Notes: generated from the sequence alone by a model not told the origin. DNA of 34,684 bases from Alphaproteobacteria bacterium (GCA_030433005.1 JAUILQ010000061.1:1-34684), one strand, 5' to 3'; counted from the first letter of the stretch, positions 14,992 to 24,575 are shown. A program made the numbers and translations.

Positions 14992-15864
14992 TCAGGCTCC
15001 CTTGCCGCCGAACAGGCCCTGCGGGCGGAACAGCAGCACCAGGATGAACAGGACGTAGACCGCCAGGTCCTTGAGCGAGGGCGAGGGCATGACCAGCGCG
15101 CCGACGCTCTCGACGACGCCGACGATCAGCGCGCCGGCGACCGCGCCGGGGATGTTGCCGAGGCCGCCGAGCACGACGATGACGAAGGCGACCAGGGTGA
15201 ACTTCGGGCCGACCACCGGCGCCACGTAGAAGAAGGGCGTCATGGCGATGCCGGCGATGGCGACGCAGGCGATGCCCAGCCCGAAGGCGATCTTGTACAT
15301 GCGCCCGAGGTCGATGCCGACGGCCAGCGAGCCCTCGTGCTCCTCGGCGCAGGCGCGCAGCGCCTTGCCGGTGTCGGTGCGCTGCAGGAACAGCCAGAGC
15401 GCCAGGCAGAGGCCCATCGAGATGGCGAAGGCGGCGACGCGGGTCCAGCCGATGCGCGCGCCGGCGATCTGCAGCGTGGCGTCGGCGTAGTCCAGCTTCA
15501 GGCTCTGGAAGTCGGCCGAGAAGAGGTACTGCGCCAGGGCCTGCAGCAGCAGCGACAGGCCGAGCGTCAGCAGGATCTGGATGGCGTGGCTCTTGCCGAC
15601 GACCGGCTTGATCAGCGTGCCCTGGATCGCCCAGCCGACCGCGAAGAAGGCCGGCAGCGCCAGCACCGCGGTGACGTAGGGGTCGATGCCGAACAGCACC
15701 GAGGCGAAGAAGGCCGCGTACATGCCGAACATCAGGAACTCGCCGTGGGCGAAGTTGATGATGTCCATGACGCCGAAGATCAGCGTCAGGCCGACGGCGA
15801 CGAGCGCATAGACGCCGCCGATCATCAGACCGCTCAGCAGGGCCTGCAGGTAGACGTCCGACAT
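14992..15864 (-). CDS. livH: branched-chain amino acid ABC transporter permease LivH
   Basis: A 290-residue permease of the LivH family. The N-terminus LSGLMIGGVYALVAVGLTLIFG leading to DIINFAHGEF (about 34-43) is the family hallmark. Near the C-terminus, VLGGLGNIPGAVAGALIVG and LLFRPQGLFG are equally typical. The ATG at 15864 has only a weak Shine-Dalgarno. The 99-nt gap to the binding-protein gene contains a 12-bp perfect stem-loop (15915-15953). Confidence 0.95.
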   Translation of the reverse strand: MSDVYLQALLSGLMIGGVYALVAVGLTLIFGVMDIINFAHGEFLMFGMYAAFFASVLFGIDPYVTAVLALPAFFAVGWAIQGTLIKPVVGKSHAIQILLTLGLSLLLQALAQYLFSADFQSLKLDYADATLQIAGARIGWTRVAAFAISMGLCLALWLFLQRTDTGKALRACAEEHEGSLAVGIDLGRMYKIAFGLGIACVAIAGIAMTPFFYVAPVVGPKFTLVAFVIVVLGGLGNIPGAVAGALIVGVVESVGALVMPSPSLKDLAVYVLFILVLLFRPQGLFGGKGA

Positions 15865-15914
15865 GGGGCGGCGCGCTTCAGCTGTTGCGGGGCAAGGAAG
15901 GCAGGAAAGCGGGC

Positions 15915-15953
15915 GGGCGCGCCGCCGCCGCCGAAGGGCGGGGCGGCGCGCCC
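15915..15953 (-). promoter_or_regulatory. intra-operon stem-loop after the Liv binding-protein gene
   Basis: GGGCGCGCCGCC (15915-15926) is exactly complementary to GGCGGCGCGCCC (15942-15953), giving a 12-bp stem with a 15-nt loop. It begins 10 nt after the binding-protein stop and ends about 50 nt before livH. No real U-tract follows on the minus strand (only a short TTT within GCTTTCC). The placement suits a 3'-end protector or partial terminator that keeps binding protein above permease level. The structure is observed; the role is inferred. Confidence 0.65.
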
Positions 15954-15963
15954 GGGCCTTTCG

Positions 15964-17214
15964 TCAGCGCGCGCTCCAGTCCGGCACCGGCCAGACCGGG
16001 TCCTGCGCGGCCACGGCCGGCGGCCAGACCGTGACGTGCTCGCCGTCGATGATCTGCAGGACGACCAGCTGCGCCTCGGGCGACTGGCCGCTCTCGCCGA
16101 AGCGGATGCACTCGTAGGGCAGGATGTTGGCCTCGCCGCAGATCTCGGTCTCGGCCAGGGCGTCGCGCACCGCGTCGCGGTCGGTCGTGCCGGCCCGCTC
16201 CAGGGCGTCGCGCAGCACCATCGTCGACATGTAGGTTTCGGCCGCGTGGCCGTTCATGGCGACGCCGAACTTGTCGCGGAAGCGCTTGGCGATCTCGGCC
16301 ACGCCCGGCTTGTCGATGTCGGTGTTCCACTCGCCGACCGTGAAGGTGTAGTTGGCGTCGGCGCCGAGGTTCTCGATGTAGGCCGGGTCGATGTGGCCGG
16401 CCGAGGTGCCGATGATCGGGATGTTGACGTCCAGCTCCTTCATCGTCTTGGTGATCAGCACCGCGTCGTTGATGTAGGAGACCAGCAGCACCGCGTCGGG
16501 GTTCAGCTCCTTGATCCGGGCGATCGTCGAGGTGATCTCCGGCGTGTCCTTGGGATAGGAGATGTCGTCGAGGACCTCGATGCCGTACTCCTCGGCGGCC
16601 TTGATCTGGCCCTCGGCGGTCGAGGTGCCGAACAGCGTGTCCTCGTGCAGCAGCACCACCGACTCGGCCGGCTCGCCGGCCGCCTTGCTGGCGTCGACCA
16701 GGAAGCGGACCTGGTCGCGCGCGTACCAGGAGGCCAGCGGCGAGACCTTGAAGGTGTACTTGAAGCCGCGGCCCTCGGTGATCGAGTCGGCGATCGCGAC
16801 GGGGTCGATGTAGGGGATGCCGAGGCGCTCGGCCATCTGGGTCGTCGGGAAGGTCACGCCCGACTGGTAGGCGCCCATGATCGCGACGACGTCGCGGCGG
16901 CCGAGCTTCTCGACCTCCGAGATGCCGACGTTCGGATTGCCCTGGGTGTCGCCGTCGATCATCGTCAGCTTGGCGCCGCCGAGCGACTTGATGCCGCCCT
17001 CGGCGTTGATCTCCTCGATCGCCAGCTCGTGGCCGCGGCGGTTGTTGATGCCGATCGGCGCGACCGAGCCCGACAGCGGCAGCAGGATGCCGACCGGCAC
17101 CTCGTCCTGGGCCGCCGCCGGCGTCGGCTGGCCGAAGCCGGCCGCGGCGAGCGCCAGTGCCGAGACCGCCAGCGCGGCGGAGCCGAAGGCGCGTCTTGCG
17201 ATTGTCCTGGTCAT
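15964..17214 (-). CDS. branched-chain amino acid-type ABC transporter substrate-binding protein
   Basis: A 416-residue periplasmic binding protein of the type I (LivK/HAAT) fold. Residues 1-35 are a signal peptide ending PAAA, with cleavage likely before QDEVPVGILLPLSG. Family features include the early LSGSVAPIGINNRRGHELAIEEINAEGG (about 47-74) and the later GAYQSGVTFPTTQMAERLGIPYI. The start is ATG 17214 with a strong GGGGAGGTT; an out-of-frame ATG lies at 17219. It is the first gene of the liv operon. HAAT systems take up branched-chain amino acids but also amides, urea and aromatic acids, so the true ligand is open. Confidence 0.94.
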   Translation of the reverse strand: MTRTIARRAFGSAALAVSALALAAAGFGQPTPAAAQDEVPVGILLPLSGSVAPIGINNRRGHELAIEEINAEGGIKSLGGAKLTMIDGDTQGNPNVGISEVEKLGRRDVVAIMGAYQSGVTFPTTQMAERLGIPYIDPVAIADSITEGRGFKYTFKVSPLASWYARDQVRFLVDASKAAGEPAESVVLLHEDTLFGTSTAEGQIKAAEEYGIEVLDDISYPKDTPEITSTIARIKELNPDAVLLVSYINDAVLITKTMKELDVNIPIIGTSAGHIDPAYIENLGADANYTFTVGEWNTDIDKPGVAEIAKRFRDKFGVAMNGHAAETYMSTMVLRDALERAGTTDRDAVRDALAETEICGEANILPYECIRFGESGQSPEAQLVVLQIIDGEHVTVWPPAVAAQDPVWPVPDWSAR

Positions 17215-17237
17215 GTCATGAACCTCCCCTGGGGTTG

Positions 17238-17266
17238 GCCGCTCTTGAGGCGGCTTTTCGTTTGTT
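17238..17266 (+). terminator. intrinsic-terminator-like hairpin with T-tract, antisense to the liv leader
   Basis: On the plus strand GCCGC (17238-17242) pairs with GCGGC (17250-17254) around a 7-nt loop and is followed by TTTTCGTTTGTTT. This has the form of a rho-independent terminator, but it faces against the liv operon and no plus-strand gene lies to its left. It could stop antisense transcripts; in the sense direction it is simply a hairpin in the leader about 24 nt before the binding-protein start. Confidence 0.45.
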
Positions 17267-17271
17267 TAACC

Positions 17272-17301
17272 AAGCTTTTCGCATCGCGCCGGCCTCGTCA
17301 A
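17272..17301 (-). promoter_or_regulatory. candidate promoter for the liv operon
   Basis: On the minus strand TTGACG (17301-17296) matches five of six consensus -35 bases. With an 18-nt spacer, AAGCTT (17277-17272) would be the -10 hexamer, which is a poor match. The site lies about 57 nt before the start codon in an AT-richer patch. Only the -35 element is convincing. Confidence 0.25.
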
Positions 17302-17363
17302 CTGCGGGTGGCGCGAGGGCGCATGGCTGGTCCTCCGTTTTGGATAGGCTTCGGGGGCGCCCT

Positions 17364-17891
17364 CTATCGCACCAGCGCCTCGGCGGCGGCGCGGCCGAGG
17401 CCGGTCTTCTCGTAGTGGGCGAGGGTGGCGTCGAGCTTGGTGAAGACGTCCTCGTAGCCCATCGCCTTGCCCTCGGGGTCGACGTAGACGTAGCCGGCGG
17501 TGACGTGGAAGAGGGTCACCATCTCCTCGACGCCCTCGGGCACGATGAGGGTGTGGGTCTCGCCCGAGGGCTCGAAGGCGTAGTCGCCGGGCCGTGCCGT
17601 CCAGTCGTGCTCCAGGTAGTGCCACTCACCGCGCAGGGTGAAGGCGTGGACCGGGCCGAGGTGGCGGTGGCGCGACAGGATGCCGGCCTTCCGGACGCGC
17701 AGCAGGTTGATGTAGTAGCCGCTGGAGACCGAAAGCAGCAGCGGCCGGAACCAGACGTCCTCGGCCTGCGGCACCCAGGTCTCGGGCGCCGCGTCTAGGT
17801 CGAGCGCGCCGGGCTGCAGCATGTCGGCCAGCATGCCGGTCGGCTGGGGCTTCTGGTAGGCGATCGCGCGCCGGTCCATGGTGTCGGTCAT
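17364..17891 (-). CDS. cupin, 2,4'-dihydroxyacetophenone dioxygenase family
   Basis: A 175-residue single-domain cupin. The first metal-binding motif is H75-x-H77-(4)-H82 in SRHRHLGPVHAFTLRGEWHY, and the second is E111-T-H113 in PSGETHTL, so the usual three-histidine set plus an acidic residue is present. The wording (VWFRPLLLSVSSGYYINLLRV, GEWHYLEHDWTARPGDYAFEPSGETHTL) fits the family named after 2,4'-dihydroxyacetophenone dioxygenase, a metal enzyme cleaving a C-C bond; most members are uncharacterised. It starts at ATG 17891 with AGGAGGA upstream, 49 nt after the O-methyltransferase stop, and is probably co-transcribed with it. Confidence 0.85.
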   Translation of the reverse strand: MTDTMDRRAIAYQKPQPTGMLADMLQPGALDLDAAPETWVPQAEDVWFRPLLLSVSSGYYINLLRVRKAGILSRHRHLGPVHAFTLRGEWHYLEHDWTARPGDYAFEPSGETHTLIVPEGVEEMVTLFHVTAGYVYVDPEGKAMGYEDVFTKLDATLAHYEKTGLGRAAAEALVR

Positions 17892-17940
17892 CCGGTCCTC
17901 CTCCTGGCTGTCGTCGAGATGCTGGTGGCCGCGGGAGGGC

Positions 17941-18603
17941 TCAGCGCTTGCGGGCCAGCGTCAGGCCGTCGCCGATCGGCACCAGCGAGATCGTCCAGCG
18001 GCCGTCCTCCTTGAGCGCCGCGTTGAGCGCGCGGATCGCCCGGGTGTCGGCGTCGTCGGCCGCGGGGTCGGCGACCGCGCCGTCCCACAGCACGTTGTCG
18101 ACGGCGAGCAGGCCGCCCGGGCGCAGCAGCGCGTGGCAGCGCTCGACGTAGCCCTGGTAGTTCTCCTTGTCGGCGTCGACGAAGGCGAAGTCGTAGGCAC
18201 CCTCCTCCCCGGCGGCGACGGCGCGGTCGAGCGTGTCGAGCGCCGGCGCCAGGTGCAGCGCGACGCGGTCCTCGACCCCGGCCTTCTTCCAGTAGCGCCG
18301 GGCCACCGCCGTGTAGTCCTCGGAGAGGTCGCAGCAGGTCGCCCGGCCCTCGGGACCCATGGCCAGCAGCACGGCCAGCGCCGAGTAGCCGGTGAAGGTG
18401 CCGACCTCGAGGTAGCGCCGGGCGCCGATCAGCTCGGCGAGCAGCGCCATCAGCTGGCCCTGCTCGGGCGAGATCTGCATGCCGGCGCCGGACATCCCCG
18501 CCGTTTCCTCGCGCAACTCGGCCAGGATCTCCGGCTCGCGCAGCGAGGTCTCCAGGATGTAGTCGTAGAGGCGGTCGTCGACCTCGATGGTCTTGCGCGA
18601 CAT
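17941..18603 (-). CDS. class I SAM-dependent O-methyltransferase (caffeoyl-CoA OMT type)
   Basis: A 220-residue cation-dependent O-methyltransferase. The SAM-binding motif is YLEVGTFTGYSALAVLLAMG (about residues 68-87). The metal/SAM motif FVDADKENYQGY and the following GGLLAVDNVLWDG are diagnostic for the caffeoyl-CoA/catechol OMT family, where Mg2+ is bound by the aspartates and asparagine. Substrates are usually catechol-like compounds. The start is ATG 18603 with a weak upstream site. The neighbouring cupin of an aromatic ring- or side-chain-cleaving family makes aromatic metabolism a reasonable but unproven link. Confidence 0.92.
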   Translation of the reverse strand: MSRKTIEVDDRLYDYILETSLREPEILAELREETAGMSGAGMQISPEQGQLMALLAELIGARRYLEVGTFTGYSALAVLLAMGPEGRATCCDLSEDYTAVARRYWKKAGVEDRVALHLAPALDTLDRAVAAGEEGAYDFAFVDADKENYQGYVERCHALLRPGGLLAVDNVLWDGAVADPAADDADTRAIRALNAALKEDGRWTISLVPIGDGLTLARKR

Positions 18604-18647
18604 GGCGGCGGCGCTCCTTGCTCGGCGGGTGATTCCGGGAAGATGGA

Positions 18648-18664
18648 GGCGGGCGTGGCCCGCC
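18648..18664 (-). promoter_or_regulatory. short perfect hairpin between pair B and the O-methyltransferase
   Basis: GGCGGGC-GTG-GCCCGCC is a perfect 7-bp stem with a 3-nt loop, about 65 nt after the pair B copy 1 stop and 44 nt before the methyltransferase start. No U-tract follows. It could mark the end of the pair B transcript or act in the leader of the methyltransferase. Confidence 0.4.
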
Positions 18665-18729
18665 GCATCCCCGAAAGAGGGGGAGGGCCGTCCTGCCTAC
18701 TCCCCCGCGCCGCGCCTGTCGACCGGCCG

Positions 18730-19188
18730 CTACCGATCGAGCCGGGGCTTCACCGAGAGGCTGCCGTTGGCGTCGATGGTCACCTCGAGGGCCGCCTTCC
18801 TGACGTTCCCGAGCATGGCGAAGAGGTCGGCGCGCACGGCGATCTGCTCGGCATAGCCGCCGCTGTCGTTCAGCGTCGAGAGATAGACCAGGTTGTCGAC
18901 CTGCAGCGCGCCCTCGCCCTCGGCCATGACGATCCAGAACAGCCCCGGCTCGATGCGCTGGGCCGCGGCGCCGGCCGGGACGGTGGCGTTGCGCGGCGGC
19001 GACAGCGCCTGGCCGGGGATCGTGGTCTGCCAGGCGAGGTCGACCGCTCTGCCGCTCTCGTTGGTCACGTAGAGCGGCGGGTCGACGAGATTGTTCATCA
19101 GCGTGGCATTGATGTTGTCACCCTGGGCCGATGCCTGGCCGGCGGCGGCCAACAGCAGCGTACCGGCGAGGAAGAGAGGCTTTCTCAC
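18730..19188 (-). CDS. secreted beta-rich protein of unknown function (pair B, copy 1)
   Basis: I do not recognise this 152-residue exported protein. Residues 1-21 are a signal peptide (MRKPLFLAGTLLLAAAGQASA). The mature part has no cysteine and looks like a beta-sandwich, with alternating hydrophobic strands. Conserved blocks shared with the upstream copy are DPPLYVTN (37-44), ALSPPRNAT (61-69), EPGLFWIVMAEGEG (80-93), VYLST (101-105), GGYAEQIAV (110-118) and a terminal PRLD. The start is GTG 19188 with AAGGGAAA upstream; no ATG gives the signal peptide. By hand count 83 of 117 aligned mature residues match copy 2. No neighbour reveals a role. Confidence 0.8.
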   Translation of the reverse strand: MRKPLFLAGTLLLAAAGQASAQGDNINATLMNNLVDPPLYVTNESGRAVDLAWQTTIPGQALSPPRNATVPAGAAAQRIEPGLFWIVMAEGEGALQVDNLVYLSTLNDSGGYAEQIAVRADLFAMLGNVRKAALEVTIDANGSLSVKPRLDR

Positions 19189-19280
19189 GGTTCGTTTCCC
19201 TTGTTCTGGAGTGCCCGACCGGCGCCGGGGCCCGGGCCCCCAGGGCGGCTTCGGGCGGCGCCGGCAAGCCGTCCGACGAG

Positions 19281-19310
19281 CCGGTCCCGCAGGCGAGCCT
19301 GCCGGACCGG
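19281..19310 (-). promoter_or_regulatory. strong stem-loop between the two pair B genes
   Basis: CCGGTCC, one C, GCAGGC, GA, GCCTGC, one C, GGACCGG: 7-bp and 6-bp helices separated by a C-C mismatch with a minimal loop. It starts 24 nt after the copy 2 stop and has no U-tract. The architecture, two GC helices split by a C-C mismatch, is the same as at 2971-3001. Confidence 0.6.
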
Positions 19311-19334
19311 GCGCCAGGCGAGGTCTCGCGACGG

Positions 19335-19835
19335 CTACTCGTCCAGCCTGGGCGCGGCCGACAGCGTGCCGTCCGCGGCGATGGTCACGGCCAGGGCGGC
19401 CTTCTTGACGTCCGACAGGCTGCCGAAGAAATCGGCCTGCACGGCGATCTGCTCGGCGTAGCCGCCGGCGCCGTTCGACGTCGAGAGGTAGACGACGTTG
19501 TCGGCCAGGAGCTCGCCCTCGCCCTCGGCCATGACGATCCAGTACAGGCCGGGCTCGACGCGCTGGCCCTCGGCGCCGTCGGCGATCGTGGCGTTGCGCG
19601 GCGGCGAGAGGGCGGCGCCGGGAATGCTGGTCTGCCAGGCGAGCTCGACCGGCGCGCCGCTCTGGTTGGTCACGTAGAGCGGCGGGTCGATCAGCAGGCC
19701 GTTCTGGTTGGGATCGACGTCGTCGGACTGCGCCGAGGCCGGCGCGACGAATGCCGGCGCGACGAATGCCGCCGACAGCGCCAGCGCGGGCGCGAGCAGC
19801 AGCGCCGGCGCGAGGCCGAAGAGTTTCGATTTCAT
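19335..19835 (-). CDS. secreted beta-rich protein of unknown function (pair B, copy 2)
   Basis: A 166-residue exported protein, paralogue of 18730-19188 and 146 nt upstream on the same strand. Residues 1-35 are the signal peptide; its end contains a repeated FVAPA encoded by a 15-bp tandem DNA repeat (19738-19767). The mature protein starts QSDDVDPNQ and then follows copy 1 closely (DPPLYVTN at 50-57, ALSPPRNAT at 75-83, VMAEGEG at 101-107, GGYAEQIAV at 124-132). No cysteines and no transmembrane segment after the signal. I start at ATG 19835 (GGGGGACAAG upstream); an ATG at 19904 is in frame but would add a non-signal stretch. Function unknown. Confidence 0.8.
   Translation of the reverse strand: MKSKLFGLAPALLLAPALALSAAFVAPAFVAPASAQSDDVDPNQNGLLIDPPLYVTNQSGAPVELAWQTSIPGAALSPPRNATIADGAEGQRVEPGLYWIVMAEGEGELLADNVVYLSTSNGAGGYAEQIAVQADFFGSLSDVKKAALAVTIAADGTLSAAPRLDE
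19738..19767 (-). repeat. 15-bp tandem microrepeat at a signal-peptide end
   Basis: The unit gccggcgcgacgaat occurs twice in direct succession (19738-19752, 19753-19767) inside pair B copy 2 and encodes the repeated AFVAP just before the predicted cleavage site. In-frame expansion by slippage is likely. Confidence 0.85.
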
Positions 19836-19910
19836 CCTGACTTGTCCCCCATGGTCGTTGTCGACGATTCGACCGGGCGACGATAAGCAGGCGAGTCGCG
19901 CCACTTCCAG

Positions 19911-19935
19911 TTAAAAGACCGTCATCCGGACGGCC
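19911..19935 (-). terminator. rho-independent terminator of prfC
   Basis: On the minus strand GGCCGTC-CGGAT-GACGGTC forms a 7-bp stem (one G-U pair) followed directly by TTTT and AA. It begins 50 nt after the prfC stop and ends before the pair B copy 2 start at 19835. This is the clearest classical intrinsic terminator in the window and separates prfC from pair B. Confidence 0.7.
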
Positions 19936-19985
19936 GTCACGGCGATCGCTCCCGTCGGGTTGTTCCGCGGCCCGAGCCTGCGCCG

Positions 19986-21614
<1,629 letters not shown>

Positions 21615-21871
21615 GGGACCTGTTTTCCTTGGGTGGTCCGCCTGATGTAGCGGAGCCGGCGCCCGGATGAAAGGGCCGGGCCGGCGCATGGGGGAGCGGC
21701 GATGAGGCGCCCGGTCGCGCGCGTGGGGGCTGGACAGGGTCGGCGCGGATCGACAATTTTGACGCTCTCGCCCGGACAATCGGGCCCGAAGCAGACCGAG
21801 CCCATGAGACGCCCACCCCGTCCGGCCGCCCGCCGCGCCCCCGGCCCAGCGAAGTTCTGACCTCTTCCGCG

Positions 21872-24340
21872 ATGCAGCCTGACCGACAGTTCCTCTCCGG
21901 CGGCGGCGAGATGGGCGAGCGGATCCGTGCCCACGACTGGGCCGCGACGCCATTCGGCCCGCCCGAGTCCTGGCCCACGGCGCTGCGCACGGCGCTCGGC
22001 CTCTGCCTCGATTCGAGCTTTCCCACGGCGATCTACTGGGGCCCCGAGCTGCGCCTGCTCTACAACGACGCCTGGGCGCCGATCCCGGCCGAGCGCCATC
22101 CCTGGTGCCTCGGCCGGCCGGCCCGCGAGGTCTGGTCCGACATCTGGCCGGTGATCGAGCCGCAGTTCGGCCAGGTGCTGGAGACCGGGGAGGGCTTCTC
22201 GACCTTCGACCAGCTCTTGCCGATGGTGCGCGACGGCGTCGCGCACGAAACCTACTGGAACTACAGCTTCACGCCGATCCGCGGCGAGGACGGCGCGGTC
22301 CTGGGCATCTTCAACCAGGGCAACGAGACGACCGGCCGGATCATGGCCGAGCGCGCCTTGCGGCTCAGCGAGGAGCGGCTGCAGCTGGCGCTCGACACCT
22401 CGAACGGCGTCGGCACCTGGGACTGGGACGTCCAGGCCGACCGTCTGGTCGCCGACGAGCGCTTCGCGCGGATCTACGGCGTCGACCCCGAGCGGGCGCG
22501 CGCCGGCGCGCCGCTCGCCGAGTTCTTCGGGCGCATCCACGAGGCCGACACCGAGCGCCTGGAGGTCGCGGTCGCCGCGGCGCTGGAGAGCGGCGAGCCC
22601 TTCGCCGAGGAGTATCGCCTGGTGGCGCCGGACGGCGCCGTGCGCTGGGTGCTCGCGCAGGGCCGCTGCATCCTGGACGGGGACGGCCGCCCGCTGCGCT
22701 TTCCCGGCATCACCTTCGACATCACCGAGCTCAAGAACAGCGAGGCGGCGCTGCGCGAGAGCGAGCGCCGGATGCGCGCGCTGACCGACTCGGTCGACCA
22801 GATGATCTGGTCGACGCGGCCCGACGGCCATCATGACTACTTCAATCAGCGCTGGTACGACTTTACCGGCGTGCCGGAAGGCTCGACCGACGGCGAGGCC
22901 TGGCACGCGCTGTTCCATCCGGACGACCGGGAGCGTGCCCGGTCGGTCTGGCGGCACTCGCTCAAGAGCGGCGAGCCCTACCAGATCGAGTACCGCCTGC
23001 GGCATCGCTCGGGGCACTACCGCTGGGTGCTCGGGCGCGCGCAGCCGGTGCGCGACGAGGCCGGCGCCATCGTCCGCTGGTACGGCACCTGCACCGACAT
23101 CCAGGACATCGTCGACGCGCGGGACGTCCTGGCGCGCTCGCGCAGGGAGCTGGAGCAGGCCGTGCAGGCGCGCACCGCCGAGCTGATGCGCGCGGAGGAG
23201 CAGCTGCGCCAGTCGCAGAAGATGGAGGCGGTCGGCCAGCTGACCGGCGGCATCGCCCACGACTTCAACAACATGCTGGCGGTGGTGATCAGCGGTCTCA
23301 ACCTGCTGGAGCGCCGCCTCAAGGCCGGCAACACAGACGTCGCGCGCTTCATCGAGGGCGCGCGCGACGGCGCGCAGCGCGCCGCGGCGCTGACCCAGCG
23401 GCTGCTCGCCTTCTCGCGCCAGCAGCCGCTGGCGCCGGAGCCGCTGGAGCCCAACCGCATGGTCAGCGACATGACCGAGCTGCTGGGCCGCACCCTGGGC
23501 GAGGAGATCCGCATCGAGACGGTGCTGGCCGCCGGGCTGTGGCGCTGCCACGTCGACGCCAACCAGCTCGAGAGCGCGCTGCTCAATCTCTCGGTCAATG
23601 CCCGCGACGCGATGCCCGGCGGCGGCCGCCTGACCATCGAGACGGCCAACGCCCACGTCGACGAGGCCTACGCGCGCGAGCACGCCATCGCGCCCGGCCA
23701 GTACGTCATGATCGCGGTCACCGATACCGGCAGCGGCATGGAGCCCGAGGTCCTGGCCCGTGCCTTCGATCCCTTCTTCACGACCAAGGGCGTCGGCAAG
23801 GGCACCGGCCTCGGCCTCAGCCAGGTCTTCGGCTTCCTGCGCCAGTCCGACGGCCACGTGAAGCTCTATTCCGAGCCGGGCGTCGGCACCACGGTGAAGC
23901 TCTACCTGCCGCGCTACTACGGCAGCGCGGTGCCGGCCCCGCCCCCCCAGGCGCCGGCCAGCCGCGGCGGCAGCGCCGAGGAGATCGTCATGGTGGTCGA
24001 GGACGAGGAGCGGGTGCGCAGCTTCTCGGTCGAGGCGCTGCGCGAGCTCGGCTACGCCGTGGTCTCCGCGCCCGACGGCGAGGCGGCGCTGGCGCTGATC
24101 GAGGCCGGCCAGCCGGTCTCGCTGCTGTTCACCGACGTCGTCATGCCCGGCATGAACGGCCGCCAGCTCGCCGAGCGCGCGCAGGCGCGGCTGCCGGAGC
24201 TGAAGGTGCTCTACACCACCGGCTACACGCGCAACGCCGTGGTCCACAACGGGGTGCTCGACCCCGGCACCAACTTCCTGGCCAAGCCCTACTCGATCGA
24301 GCAGCTGGCCCAGAAGGTGCGCAGCGCGCTCGACGGCTGA
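21872..24340 (+). CDS. hybrid PAS sensor histidine kinase with receiver domain
   Basis: An 822-residue cytoplasmic hybrid kinase without transmembrane segments. Order: an atypical N-terminal sensor domain beginning FLSGGGEMGERIRAHDWAATPFGPPESWP (about 8-160), a PAS domain (about 165-290) and a second PAS with PAC end (about 295-415), then a short coiled coil (about 418-450). The HisKA phosphoacceptor is H463 in GGIAHDFNN. The HATPase domain has N-box NLSVNARDAMPGGG, DTGSGM and GTGLGL. A C-terminal receiver domain follows a Pro/Ala linker, with phosphoacceptor D755 in LLFTDVVMPGMNG. No DNA-binding output or separate regulator is adjacent, so its partner is unknown. The Shine-Dalgarno is weak; ATG 21911 is an alternative, but would cut the conserved N-terminus. 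Signal likely soluble or redox/light through PAS. Confidence 0.95.
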   Translation: MQPDRQFLSGGGEMGERIRAHDWAATPFGPPESWPTALRTALGLCLDSSFPTAIYWGPELRLLYNDAWAPIPAERHPWCLGRPAREVWSDIWPVIEPQFGQVLETGEGFSTFDQLLPMVRDGVAHETYWNYSFTPIRGEDGAVLGIFNQGNETTGRIMAERALRLSEERLQLALDTSNGVGTWDWDVQADRLVADERFARIYGVDPERARAGAPLAEFFGRIHEADTERLEVAVAAALESGEPFAEEYRLVAPDGAVRWVLAQGRCILDGDGRPLRFPGITFDITELKNSEAALRESERRMRALTDSVDQMIWSTRPDGHHDYFNQRWYDFTGVPEGSTDGEAWHALFHPDDRERARSVWRHSLKSGEPYQIEYRLRHRSGHYRWVLGRAQPVRDEAGAIVRWYGTCTDIQDIVDARDVLARSRRELEQAVQARTAELMRAEEQLRQSQKMEAVGQLTGGIAHDFNNMLAVVISGLNLLERRLKAGNTDVARFIEGARDGAQRAAALTQRLLAFSRQQPLAPEPLEPNRMVSDMTELLGRTLGEEIRIETVLAAGLWRCHVDANQLESALLNLSVNARDAMPGGGRLTIETANAHVDEAYAREHAIAPGQYVMIAVTDTGSGMEPEVLARAFDPFFTTKGVGKGTGLGLSQVFGFLRQSDGHVKLYSEPGVGTTVKLYLPRYYGSAVPAPPPQAPASRGGSAEEIVMVVEDEERVRSFSVEALRELGYAVVSAPDGEAALALIEAGQPVSLLFTDVVMPGMNGRQLAERAQARLPELKVLYTTGYTRNAVVHNGVLDPGTNFLAKPYSIEQLAQKVRSALDG

Positions 24341-24444
24341 GGCCCGGCCAAGGGAACGGCGGGGGCCGCCGCGGGCCGGTCATCGCGTCCTGGACTTGGG
24401 CCGCGGCGCTGACTACCTTCCGGCGCGTCGGCTGGACGGCCCGG

Positions 24445-24522
<78 letters not shown>

Positions 24523-24575
24523 GCCCACACCCTGGCGGCTGCCGACGGATATCGCGACGAGAGGATGCCCGGACC

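Noticed and set aside
13462..17415. A 1317-codon open frame antisense to the liv genes, and similar long frames at 676-4149 and 29096-30568
   Set aside because: They lie opposite strong gene families and consist of low-complexity Arg/Asp/Val/Gly sequence, the known artefact of GC-rich codon bias on the other strand.
21751..21780. TTGACG and two GACAAT copies upstream of the sensor kinase as a promoter/operator
   Set aside because: No -10 hexamer at a workable distance on either strand, and the repeats are only 6 bp.
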